Source: an uncultured Leptolyngbyaceae cyanobacterium (GTDB lineage Bacteria > Cyanobacteriota > Cyanobacteriia > Leptolyngbyales > Leptolyngbyaceae). From it: a stretch of 64,000 bases of DNA. The stretch's first letter is position 1, and each line of letters opens with the position of its first letter. Under the pieces are notes generated by a model. It saw only the letters and a program-made list of their open reading frames with translations. It was not told where the DNA came from and did no database searches. The translations under genes were made by a program, and so were the position numbers. Location: contig CALIDI010000023.1 in assembly GCA_938023035.1 (NCBI GenBank), positions 53,725 through 117,724 of the forward strand. The letters are read 5' to 3'. This document shows, piece by piece, positions 55,400-62,476 of the stretch.

Positions 55400-56059
55400 T
55401 TACCCCTCATAGGGAACCCCTAAGCGCTCCTGAAAGACCCGCTCGCCCAGGGGTAAGCGTCCCGGATTTGGCCGTGGCTCAGCCGCATAGCCAACGGGCA
55501 CGACCACTGCGATTGCCAAATCAGGGTCATCAGCCGCCCCAATCACCGCCTTCACCTTGTCTTCAACCCAGCCATTCATATAGCAGGTAGAGAGGCCCAG
55601 GCTCTCAGCTGCCAGCACCAGATGGGCAGAGGCAATCATCGCATCCTTAATGGCATACTCCCGCTGCTTATCGCCCAAACCCTCCGTAAATTGGGGAATT
55701 GCCTGGGTAAAGTAAGCGATCGTTTTGTCATTCCACGCCCCAGTTGCTCTGGCAGACTCCATAATTGCAGTCAAATCCTGGAGTCCATCCTTGCCATTGG
55801 CCGCAAAAACAAAAGAGACCGGAGCCTGCACAACCTGCTGTTGATTCCAGCAGGCTTCAGCCAAAGCGGCTTTTTGGGCTTCGTCTTGAATCAAGATAAT
55901 TCGCCAATCTTGCAGATTAAAGCTGCTAGGAGCCGCTACGGTTAGTTCTACAAGCTGCCTTAATAACTCAGCAGGAATTGGATCAGGCTTGAAGGTCTTA
56001 ATCGAACGACGCTGTAAAATTGCAGTTGGGACATCTAAGGGTTGCAGCGATAAAGACAT
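55400..56059 (-). CDS. Nitroreductase family protein
   Basis: A 219-residue FMN-dependent nitroreductase fold. RRSIKTFKPDPIP (~17-29) and APSSFNLQDWRIILI (~43-57) bind FMN; ESLGLSTCYMNGW lies near 150-162. It reduces nitro compounds or quinones with NAD(P)H; the natural substrate is unknown. It starts at ATG 56059. Confidence 0.85.
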   Translation of the reverse strand: MSLSLQPLDVPTAILQRRSIKTFKPDPIPAELLRQLVELTVAAPSSFNLQDWRIILIQDEAQKAALAEACWNQQQVVQAPVSFVFAANGKDGLQDLTAIMESARATGAWNDKTIAYFTQAIPQFTEGLGDKQREYAIKDAMIASAHLVLAAESLGLSTCYMNGWVEDKVKAVIGAADDPDLAIAVVVPVGYAAEPRPNPGRLPLGERVFQERLGVPYEG

Positions 56060-56313
56060 AAAAGACTCCGTAAGTGCAATGAGAGTAAATGCAATGAGAT
56101 TCAGAAAACAGCAGCGAGGAGAACACGCAAAACAGCAGACAGGGAAACCGCTCTAAACCTGGAGGTGATGCCGAATCGCCCGACAGATGAGAACAAAAGC
56201 TACGATAAGAGCTGCTCAGCCGAACGCTTCAATATGTCCAGCACTCAATTCATACCCATAAATCAAAACAGCCTGAAAGGCCAAGGCATTGAAGGGGCAA
56301 GTAGGCAAAATCT

Positions 56314-56465
56314 AGGCGTTGCTGAACGAAGGGATGAATTGCCCTCATTCTTCCCACCCTCTTCTCCTAATGGGAGAAGAGATGTAGGAAACACTAGTCA
56401 AGACCCTGTTCTCTCCCAAAGGGAAAGAGCAAATTGGGTGATTCCTATCCAGGTTTAGCAACGTC
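56314..56465. repeat. R3 miniature element with TIRs and 10-bp target-site duplication
   Basis: A 152-bp element. Its left end GGCGTTGCTGAAC is matched by GTTTAGCAACGTC at the right, 11 of 13 bases in inverse orientation. GGCAAAATCT flanks it at 56304-56313 and 56466-56475, a perfect 10-bp direct repeat. This size is in the range produced by IS4-type transposases. A sister copy lies at 35678. Confidence 0.8.
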
Positions 56466-56590
56466 GGCAAAATCTGTGAACCTGCCTGCCCCCTTAGAAG
56501 TTAGCTTTTCAATCAGCAGACACACTGAACCGTACAGCCAATTGCTTTCACCTAGAGGGTGTGCCAGCGCATGGAATGCTAACAATTGGT

Positions 56591-56920
56591 TTACTGATCC
56601 AGGTACTTCACCAGAGTTGCGAGCAAAGTCGTCTTGGGAACAGCCCCGATAACCCGGTCAACCGGCTCTCCTCCCTTGAAGATGACCAGGGTTGGAATGC
56701 TGCGAACACCATAGGTCGTCGCGATGTCAGCATTTTCATCGACATTGAGCTTGACGACCTTAGCCTGCCCAGCCAACTCGCTAGAAATTTCATCGACGAT
56801 AGGGGCAACCATGCGACAGGGGCCACACCAAGGCGCCCAAAAATCAACTAGAACGGGTAAATCGCTGGCAAGCACCTCGGTTTGAAAGGTGTGATTGCTA
56901 ACAGAAGCGATGGATGACAT
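56591..56920 (-). CDS. trxA: Thioredoxin
   Basis: A 109-residue thioredoxin. The active site WCGPC is at 31-35 and the cis-proline in SIPTLV near 76. AAGGAGA lies five bases before the ATG at 56920. It is transcribed divergently from the ArsR-family gene at 57015 across a perfect palindrome. This matches trxA2/rexT of Anabaena, where RexT represses the thioredoxin gene until oxidised by peroxide. Confidence 0.93.
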   Translation of the reverse strand: MSSIASVSNHTFQTEVLASDLPVLVDFWAPWCGPCRMVAPIVDEISSELAGQAKVVKLNVDENADIATTYGVRSIPTLVIFKGGEPVDRVIGAVPKTTLLATLVKYLDQ

Positions 56921-56950
56921 GGCACTCTCCTTACGCTGAGATGAGTGGGG

Positions 56951-56987
56951 TAGTTCGCTTATTCGAAAAAATCGAATAAGCGAACTA
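56951..56987. promoter_or_regulatory. RexT-type operator, 16-bp perfect inverted repeat
   Basis: TAGTTCGCTTATTCGA (56951-56966), five A, and TCGAATAAGCGAACTA (56972-56987) form a perfect palindrome between the divergent trxA and rexT starts. ArsR-family repressors bind such dyads, so it likely controls both genes. Confidence 0.85.
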
Positions 56988-57014
56988 TACTGCTTTTTAT
57001 GGGATAATGCAACT

Positions 57015-57371
57015 ATGCGGAGGCTTCATCATCCTAATCCAGAAGACATTCTTCTCACGGATGTCTTGTATGCACTGGGTGACCCGGTCAGATTGGCGAT
57101 CGCCCAGCGCCTGGCCCAGAAGGGTGCCCTACCCTGCTGTGAGTTAGGCGTAGCCGTGCCAAAGTCAACCCTTTCCCACCACTTGCGGATTATGCGAGAA
57201 GCCGGTCTACTGCACTGCCACAAAGAGGGAACCCAGCATATTAACTCTTTACGCCGCGCTGATTTGAATGCCCGCTTTCCTGGCCTACTCGATCAAATCC
57301 TGGATGTGGCGATGATGGCCAGTCAACCAGTTGAGCGGGTAGAGTCGCAACCAGGTGAGGCGGAGCATTGA
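57015..57371 (+). CDS. rexT: RexT-like redox-sensing ArsR repressor
   Basis: A 118-residue ArsR/SmtB winged helix protein. The recognition helix is in [13 protein letters not shown] (~48-60). Two adjacent cysteines sit at 41-42 (PCCEL), just before it. In Anabaena RexT a vicinal cysteine pair senses hydrogen peroxide, and the oxidised protein leaves the thioredoxin promoter. The divergent trxA and the palindrome at 56951 support the same system. No ArsR metal-binding motif (ELCVCDL) is present. It starts at ATG 57015. Confidence 0.85.
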   Translation: MRRLHHPNPEDILLTDVLYALGDPVRLAIAQRLAQKGALPCCELGVAVPKSTLSHHLRIMREAGLLHCHKEGTQHINSLRRADLNARFPGLLDQILDVAMMASQPVERVESQPGEAEH

Positions 57372-57502
57372 TGAAGCCACCGTTGACCAAGCATTCATAT
57401 TCAGTCAAGAAAGGTTTGATTCGTCTCGGATCCTCAAAATTTGCCCTGCCTTCATTTTTGGCTGCACTGTTACCCGTTCAGTCAAATCGGGCAAACCGCT
57501 AG
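57371..57502 (+). CDS. Possible small protein coupled to rexT
   Basis: A 43-codon frame begins at an ATG overlapping the rexT stop (TGATG). The peptide is basic with a short hydrophobic part (LPSFLAALLPV). The overlap suggests translational coupling, but nothing similar is known to me and it may be chance. Confidence 0.25.
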   Translation: MKPPLTKHSYSVKKGLIRLGSSKFALPSFLAALLPVQSNRANR

Positions 57503-57534
57503 CGCAGAAATGTAAGGATTCCAACGTCATCCGT

Positions 57535-57581
57535 CAAGAGAAGGTTTTATTTTTCTTCTCAAGAGAAGGTTTTATTTTTCT
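57535..57581. promoter_or_regulatory. Two 22-bp direct repeats before the GntR gene
   Basis: CAAGAGAAGGTTTTATTTTT then CT occurs at 57535-57556 and identically at 57560-57581, a spacing of 25 bases. They end 41 bases before the GntR start. They could be tandem binding sites for the regulator or a recent slippage duplication. Confidence 0.5.
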
Positions 57582-57622
57582 CCTGTCGCGGTAAGGTAAA
57601 ACTAAACTACCGATGATCTGCG

Positions 57623-58426
57623 ATGGGTAATTTGGAGACTTCTTCCATCCGTCCCGATGATGCAGAAAGGGAATGTTGTTATCGGCAGACGTTTCGTGCC
57701 GAGGGGGTTCTGCGTAATCCAGCGCAGGCTTTGCTTTGCGGCTCAAAACCAACCATCAATGCCTTTGAAGTCACGCTAGAACGCTTAGGTGCTGCGATTA
57801 AAATGGGCCTGTATGAGCCGGGCGAGCGGCTGCCAAGCGAACGAGAAATCGCTAACCTGATGGGAGTCAGTCGGGCAACGGTTCGTGAAGCGATTCGGTT
57901 ATTGACGGAGCAAGGCGTTTTGTACTCTAAACGCGGGCGACAGGGGGGTACCTTTGTGGCCAATACACTGCCTCCTGAATCGATAACGAACCTACGGCAG
58001 CGCTTACAAAGTATGGGAGCAAGTCTGGAAGAAATTCTTGATCATCGGCTGGTGGTTGAGACTGGAGTGGCGGAACTGGCAGCTCAACGGGCAGAAGCTG
58101 AACAGATTCAGGAGTTGCAACTTCTGGTGAATGAGATGACTAATACGCAGGACTATCGCACTTACCGCAAGCTGGATATTAAGTTTCATCTGCTATTGGC
58201 TCGCACAACTCAAACTAATCGGCTACCGGCCCTAGTGGCAGAAGTCCATGCTGAGTTTTCTGATTGGTTGATGGCGGCTCCCTACGGCTTATCGCCATGC
58301 CTACATTCCACAGATCAGCATCGGGCGATTCTCGAAGCGATCCGCAATCGAGACACCGTAGCGGCGCGATCGCTGATGCAAGAGCATATTCTGGCAACCA
58401 ATCGTTTCTTGATAGGGCTGCCCTGA
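57623..58426 (+). CDS. GntR-family regulator, FadR/FCD type
   Basis: A 267-residue protein. After ~45 less conserved residues comes the winged helix (~50-115) with RLPSEREIANLMGVSRATVR and GGTFVA. The FCD effector domain (~130-262) has the usual acidic and histidine residues (DIKFHLLLA, HRAILEAI, HILATN) that bind metal and a carboxylate ligand. The 50-residue N-terminal extension is longer than usual, so a later start is possible. No metabolic target gene is adjacent, except the unrecognised converging gene at 58561. Confidence 0.82.
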   Translation: MGNLETSSIRPDDAERECCYRQTFRAEGVLRNPAQALLCGSKPTINAFEVTLERLGAAIKMGLYEPGERLPSEREIANLMGVSRATVREAIRLLTEQGVLYSKRGRQGGTFVANTLPPESITNLRQRLQSMGASLEEILDHRLVVETGVAELAAQRAEAEQIQELQLLVNEMTNTQDYRTYRKLDIKFHLLLARTTQTNRLPALVAEVHAEFSDWLMAAPYGLSPCLHSTDQHRAILEAIRNRDTVAARSLMQEHILATNRFLIGLP

Positions 58427-58481
58427 CTACGCGTTCTAGGGCTTGGCCCAAGTTGGAATAAATGGGAGGAATTGAGGGCCT

Positions 58482-58496
58482 TTCCCATAGTGGGAA
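58482..58496 (+). terminator. Hairpin after GntR gene
   Basis: TTCCCA, three bases, TGGGAA, followed by a T-rich stretch ending CTTTTCTTT about 10 bases later. A weak terminator candidate 55 bases after the GntR stop. Confidence 0.35.
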
Positions 58497-58560
58497 TGAC
58501 CACTTTTCTTTAGCAGGTCTGTTTTTCTTAAGCTGGCCTGCCATTCTTTTTGGCATACTA

Positions 58561-58869
58561 TCAGACCATTGATTCACCCGGCAGTGGCCGTTGGGCAAAG
58601 GGGGCTGGAATTTCTATAGGTTTCTGCTTCAAAAGGGCAAGATCAATGGCTGCCAGAGTGATAGTGTGCCATTCAACCGCAATCGGTGCGCTCAACTGTG
58701 CGACTAACATAGGCCCAATGTCAAGCATTACCGGCTCTTCTTCCGGACGGCGCAGCGCCAGTTTGATGAAGTCGTCACCTGTTGGAGGTGGGCACGCTAT
58801 TGGGAGCGGGCCGAAACGGATCTGGCCCCTGGCCGTTTTTACCGAAGGGTGGCACAACAGCCGTTGCAA
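58561..58869 (-). CDS. Hypothetical protein or gene fragment after gatB
   Basis: A 102-codon frame ten bases downstream of gatB on the same strand, beginning with TTG. The codon pattern (CTG GCG CTG CGC CGT CCG) and a peptide such as PEEEPVMLDIGPMLVAQLSA look like real coding DNA. No known domain was recognised. It may be the C-terminal piece of a larger lost gene, since no good start or ribosome site is visible. It converges with the GntR gene. Confidence 0.4.
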   Translation of the reverse strand: MQRLLCHPSVKTARGQIRFGPLPIACPPPTGDDFIKLALRRPEEEPVMLDIGPMLVAQLSAPIAVEWHTITLAAIDLALLKQKPIEIPAPFAQRPLPGESMV

Positions 58870-58878
58870 ACCGTTGAC

Positions 58879-60369
58879 CTATTCTGCTAAGCGTTGGGCC
58901 AGCAGTTGATTGGTTAACTTTGGATCCGCGCGTCCACTCGTCTTTTTCATCACCTGACCAACAAAGAACCCCAGCATTTTTGTTTTTCCAGCGCGATATT
59001 GCTCAAGCTCTTTGGGGTGAGCAACGAGCAATTCATCAATAATGGCATTGATGGCAGCAGGGTCAGAGAGCTGAATCAGTCCTTCTGCTTCGACGATCTG
59101 GGTAGGAGAGCCGCCCTCCGTCAACAGTTTCGGGAGAACGGTTTTTGCCCCTGCGTTACTAATGGTGCCTTTTTCAATCAGCCCAATCAATTCTGCCAGT
59201 TGCACTGGCTGCAATTTCAAATCAGCCAGGCTGAGGTTGGCGTTGGTGTTGAGAAAGGCGCTGATATCTTGGGTGATCCAGTTTGCTGCCTGTTTGGCGG
59301 GTGCACCAGCGGCTACGGTTGCCTCAAAATACTCGGCTTTGCTGCGATCGTCGGTGAGCACACGGGCATCGTAGGGAGATAAGCCCAGCTCATGCTCGTA
59401 GCGATCGCGCTTTTGGTAAGGCAGTTCAGGCAGCTCACTGCGCCAGCGTTCTAGTTGCTCAGGAGAGACTTCGATCGGCCCGAGGTCGGGTTCGGGAAAG
59501 TAGCGATAATCGCTCGAACCTTCCTTGACCCGCATACTGATGGTGCGCTGAGAGGCTTCATCCCATAGCCGGGTTTCTTGGATGATGCGTTCCCCCGCGG
59601 CGATCGCCTCAATTTGTCGATCAATCTCGTATTCAATGGCTCGCTGAATCGCATTGAACGAGTTCATATTCTTAATTTCAACCTTGGTGCCAAAGGTTTC
59701 TGAACCAACCGGACGCACCGAAATATTGACATCACAGCGCAGGGACCCCTCCTGCATGTTGCCATCGCTCACCCCCAGGTAACGCATAATACGGCGGAGT
59801 TCCTGAGCATATTCGGCAGCTTCTTGACCACTGCGCAAATCTGGCTCTGAAACAATCTCGATCAGGGGCACCCCAGCCCGGTTGTAATCGACCAGGGAGT
59901 AGCTAGACCCGGCCAGGCGATCGCTGCCTCCGTGTACGAGCTTGCCCGCATCTTCCTCCATGTGCAGGCGCGTAATGCCAATGCGTTTGCGGGTCGAGGT
60001 GCCAGTTGCCTTGTCGTATAACTCAATTTCTAGCCAGCCATGCTCAGCGATCGGCAAGTCATACTGAGAAATCTGGTAATTTTTAGGCAAATCTGGATAA
60101 AAGTACTGCTTACGGTCAAACTTGCTGTAAGGGGCAATTTGACAATTGAGCGCTAGCCCTGCTTTAACAGCATATTCCAGCACCTTTTGATTCAGCACCG
60201 GCAATACTCCTGGCATCCCCATACAGACTGGATCGATATGGGTGTTAGGAGGAGCGCCAAATTCCGTTGAGCTAGTCGAGAAAATTTTAGTAGCCGTGCT
60301 GAGCTGGCAGTGGGTTTCTAGCCCAATCACTGCTTCATATTGGGTTTTGGTGGGGGTTGCCGTCGTCAT
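58879..60369 (-). CDS. gatB: Asp/Glu-tRNA(Asn/Gln) amidotransferase subunit B
   Basis: A 496-residue protein. GLETHCQL (~16-23), DLPKNYQISQYDLP (~93-106) and HMEEDAGKL-type LHMEEDAGKLVHG are GatB landmarks, and the C-terminal GatB/YqeY helical domain fills ~340-495. GatB binds misacylated Glu-tRNA(Gln) and activates it before amidation by GatA. gatA and gatC lie elsewhere, as is usual in cyanobacteria. Confidence 0.95.
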   Translation of the reverse strand: MTTATPTKTQYEAVIGLETHCQLSTATKIFSTSSTEFGAPPNTHIDPVCMGMPGVLPVLNQKVLEYAVKAGLALNCQIAPYSKFDRKQYFYPDLPKNYQISQYDLPIAEHGWLEIELYDKATGTSTRKRIGITRLHMEEDAGKLVHGGSDRLAGSSYSLVDYNRAGVPLIEIVSEPDLRSGQEAAEYAQELRRIMRYLGVSDGNMQEGSLRCDVNISVRPVGSETFGTKVEIKNMNSFNAIQRAIEYEIDRQIEAIAAGERIIQETRLWDEASQRTISMRVKEGSSDYRYFPEPDLGPIEVSPEQLERWRSELPELPYQKRDRYEHELGLSPYDARVLTDDRSKAEYFEATVAAGAPAKQAANWITQDISAFLNTNANLSLADLKLQPVQLAELIGLIEKGTISNAGAKTVLPKLLTEGGSPTQIVEAEGLIQLSDPAAINAIIDELLVAHPKELEQYRAGKTKMLGFFVGQVMKKTSGRADPKLTNQLLAQRLAE

Positions 60370-60587
60370 GGCAAAAGCTGTTACTTTACTATGGAGTCAC
60401 TGCGCCCTATTGTAGCGACTTCCTGACCATCCTTCTGCCTACCTATCGCTGAGAAGGTAGATTTTTGAAACAGCCCTAAGTGGATGAGTTGCGGTGCCGC
60501 TCGGTCATCCCAGCCGCTCGGTCATCCCAGGGGGCATTCACCGGTGACAAGCGTCTGTCCATTTGTCCTATTTCAGGCCTAATCCTC

Positions 60588-61253
60588 ATGCATGCGCTCT
60601 CTATTCCAACCTGGATGATTCACGTCTCGAGTGTGATCGAGTGGGTTGTTGCCATCTGGCTCATTGCTGAGTATGCCGAAGTGACCCATAACCGAAGCTG
60701 GTATGGCGTTTCGTTTGCGATGCTGCCCGCCCTTGTCAGCGCTATGTGTGCCTGTACCTGGCATTTCTTTGACAATGCCCCAAGGCTGGATTGGCTGGTT
60801 GTTGTGCAAGCTGCCACCACACTAGTTGGCAACATAACGTTAATGCTGGCGGCCTGGGGGATCTGGCGCAGTGCTAGAAAAGCAACTGGTTGGCAGCTCA
60901 ATAGTTTTGTGCTGCCTGTTTTGCTCTTATTGCCCCCGGTATCTGTGTTTTCCCTATCCAAAGAAAACTTGTTTGCGTTTTCCCTGTTTCCTTACCTGGG
61001 GTTTCTTTGGTTTCTCACGCGATCGGGGCTGACCCCTCGCTTGGCGCTTATGGGCTTCTACATGACTCTCATGTTTGTGGCGATTACCATCCCAGCCGGA
61101 ATTTACGCCAAAGCTACCTACGGGGCAGAGCTAGCCAATGTAGATTGGTTGCACGGCGGTGCTGAGTTTTTTCTAACCCTGGCTAATATTCTCGTGGTGT
61201 TGGGCTTTCGTCAGGCTCTTAGCCAGCATCAGGCCATGGACAGAACAGCATAA
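60588..61253 (+). CDS. Ycf49-like membrane protein, DUF2499-DUF3593 fusion
   Basis: A 221-residue protein with six or seven membrane helices. The first half (SIPTWMIHVSSVIEW, CTWHFFDNAP) matches DUF2499/Ycf49. The second half (KENLFAFSLFPYLGFLWFL, then ANVDWLHGGAEFFLT) matches DUF3593. The two occur as separate small proteins in some cyanobacteria and plastids; here they are joined. The ATG at 60588 is the family start; the frame from 60480 is not supported. Function unknown. Confidence 0.78.
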   Translation: MHALSIPTWMIHVSSVIEWVVAIWLIAEYAEVTHNRSWYGVSFAMLPALVSAMCACTWHFFDNAPRLDWLVVVQAATTLVGNITLMLAAWGIWRSARKATGWQLNSFVLPVLLLLPPVSVFSLSKENLFAFSLFPYLGFLWFLTRSGLTPRLALMGFYMTLMFVAITIPAGIYAKATYGAELANVDWLHGGAEFFLTLANILVVLGFRQALSQHQAMDRTA

Positions 61254-61425
61254 TGGTTTTGGATTAGCTTGATTAAGGTGATCGCTCAAGGAGAGCTAGT
61301 GGGGATGGGGGCTAGGAGTGCGGTTCATTGGCGGCTGAGAATCATGATTCTGTGAAGAGTTGTCAATTCTCGCTTTGAGGGTAAACTGAACAAAAGTTAA
61401 TCTAAGCCGTAATTTTCTTTCAAGC

Positions 61426-61899
61426 ATGCTGAGTCAGTTGCAGAAACTAAGCCAAAACACTGATGGACGTTATGCCAGTGATGATGAACTTCGGTTTATT
61501 GCCGATTATTTGCGTGGCTATGGTTTGCGGTTGCAAACGTATCAACGGCTTCACCAAGTCGAAAGGGATTTAGTGGAAGCGGTCTATCAGAAAATGCAGC
61601 GGATTGACCCAAGTTTATTTGTCAGTGCTGATGGAGAAATCAGTGCTAAGTGGAGGCGCGATACGATTCGGGTGTTGCGTTACTCTGCTCTGGCAATGTT
61701 GATGAACGATCCCGATAGCCTGCGGGAGCAACTCTTGTACTGGATGCAAACGATTATGCGCGCCTTTGGTGCCCAGCGGAGTTGTAAGGTAACCTACGAA
61801 GTGATGCAGGAAATGGTTAATCAGTATCTAACACCGGAGCAATCAAGTATTTTCTGCCCTTTTCTGGAAGTGAATCAGCAACTTTTGGGAATTGCTTAA
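61426..61899 (+). CDS. Phycobiliprotein-like protein lacking the bilin cysteine
   Basis: A 157-residue globin-fold protein of the phycobilisome family. Helix patterns such as RYASDDELRFIADYLRGY and DTIRVLRYSALAML match allophycocyanin-like subunits. At the position of the chromophore cysteine (C-x-R-D) it reads W76-R-R-D, so no bilin can be attached there. The two cysteines present (near 119 and 144) are elsewhere. Such divergent members have been linked to bilin handling or are of unknown role. It starts at ATG 61426. Confidence 0.75.
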   Translation: MLSQLQKLSQNTDGRYASDDELRFIADYLRGYGLRLQTYQRLHQVERDLVEAVYQKMQRIDPSLFVSADGEISAKWRRDTIRVLRYSALAMLMNDPDSLREQLLYWMQTIMRAFGAQRSCKVTYEVMQEMVNQYLTPEQSSIFCPFLEVNQQLLGIA

Positions 61900-61931
61900 C
61901 TGATTTGTCTCCAATGGCTTAGTACAGCAAG

Positions 61932-62084
61932 GCGGTAATTTCTGGACTCGCCTCAGTCACCCTCCTACCCTAACCCCTTCCCAAAAGTTGGGAGAATCGC
62001 CTTAACCCCCCATTCGTGGGGGGCAGGGGGCCTCGGAGAGAGGCCGGGGGTGAGGGTAGCCAGACTGATGCCTTCGTCTACTAG
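61932..62084. repeat. R1 dispersed element, full copy
   Basis: A 153-bp unit from GCGGTAATTTCTGGACTCGC to CCTTCGTCTACTAG. Its ends match, inverted, those of the copy at 55027-55193. The interior has a CCCCCCATTCGTGGGGGG hairpin and the AGAGGCCGGGGGTGAGGG motif that also occurs in the units inside the methyltransferase gene. Confidence 0.7.
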
Positions 62085-62476
62085 GTTCTCTCTAACTAGC
62101 GCTATCTGATTGAGCACGGGGTGCAGGGGTAACCCCTCTGGCTAGGGCTAAGCCCCCATCCTCTCAACTCCTGATGGATTCAGCAATCTGGCGATCGCTG
62201 CTGATTTTTTCTTGCAGTCTTCCTAGACTCAATCAAGCTGCATCATCTAGGAATCGATCAAATAGGTCGCTTTAATTCTGGATTGGGGCAAAGTTTTGAG
62301 AGCCTCACTCAAAGTTTGAGCACTGCGATCGCCCCAGGAGACCCTGCGTCATGGGCAAAGTCTGCTAGGAAACTAGCATATCCTTTCTAATCAAACAGGG
62401 TAGGATTTCAAAGTTGCGTTAAGAGGTGAGCACTGAACCTCTGAGCGATCGCCCTGGAGCTATTAGTGGTCGGCTT
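62085..62476. other. Intergenic region before methyltransferase gene
   Basis: About 390 bases with two HIP1-type sites. It holds the promoter of the methyltransferase gene; no other gene or clear structure. Confidence 0.4.

Noticed and set aside
56165..56458. 97-codon frame before trxA
   Set aside because: It reads through the R3 element and its target duplication.
58550..58909. 119-codon plus-strand frame opposite 58561-58869
   Set aside because: The minus-strand frame has the more natural codon pattern and protein-like composition.
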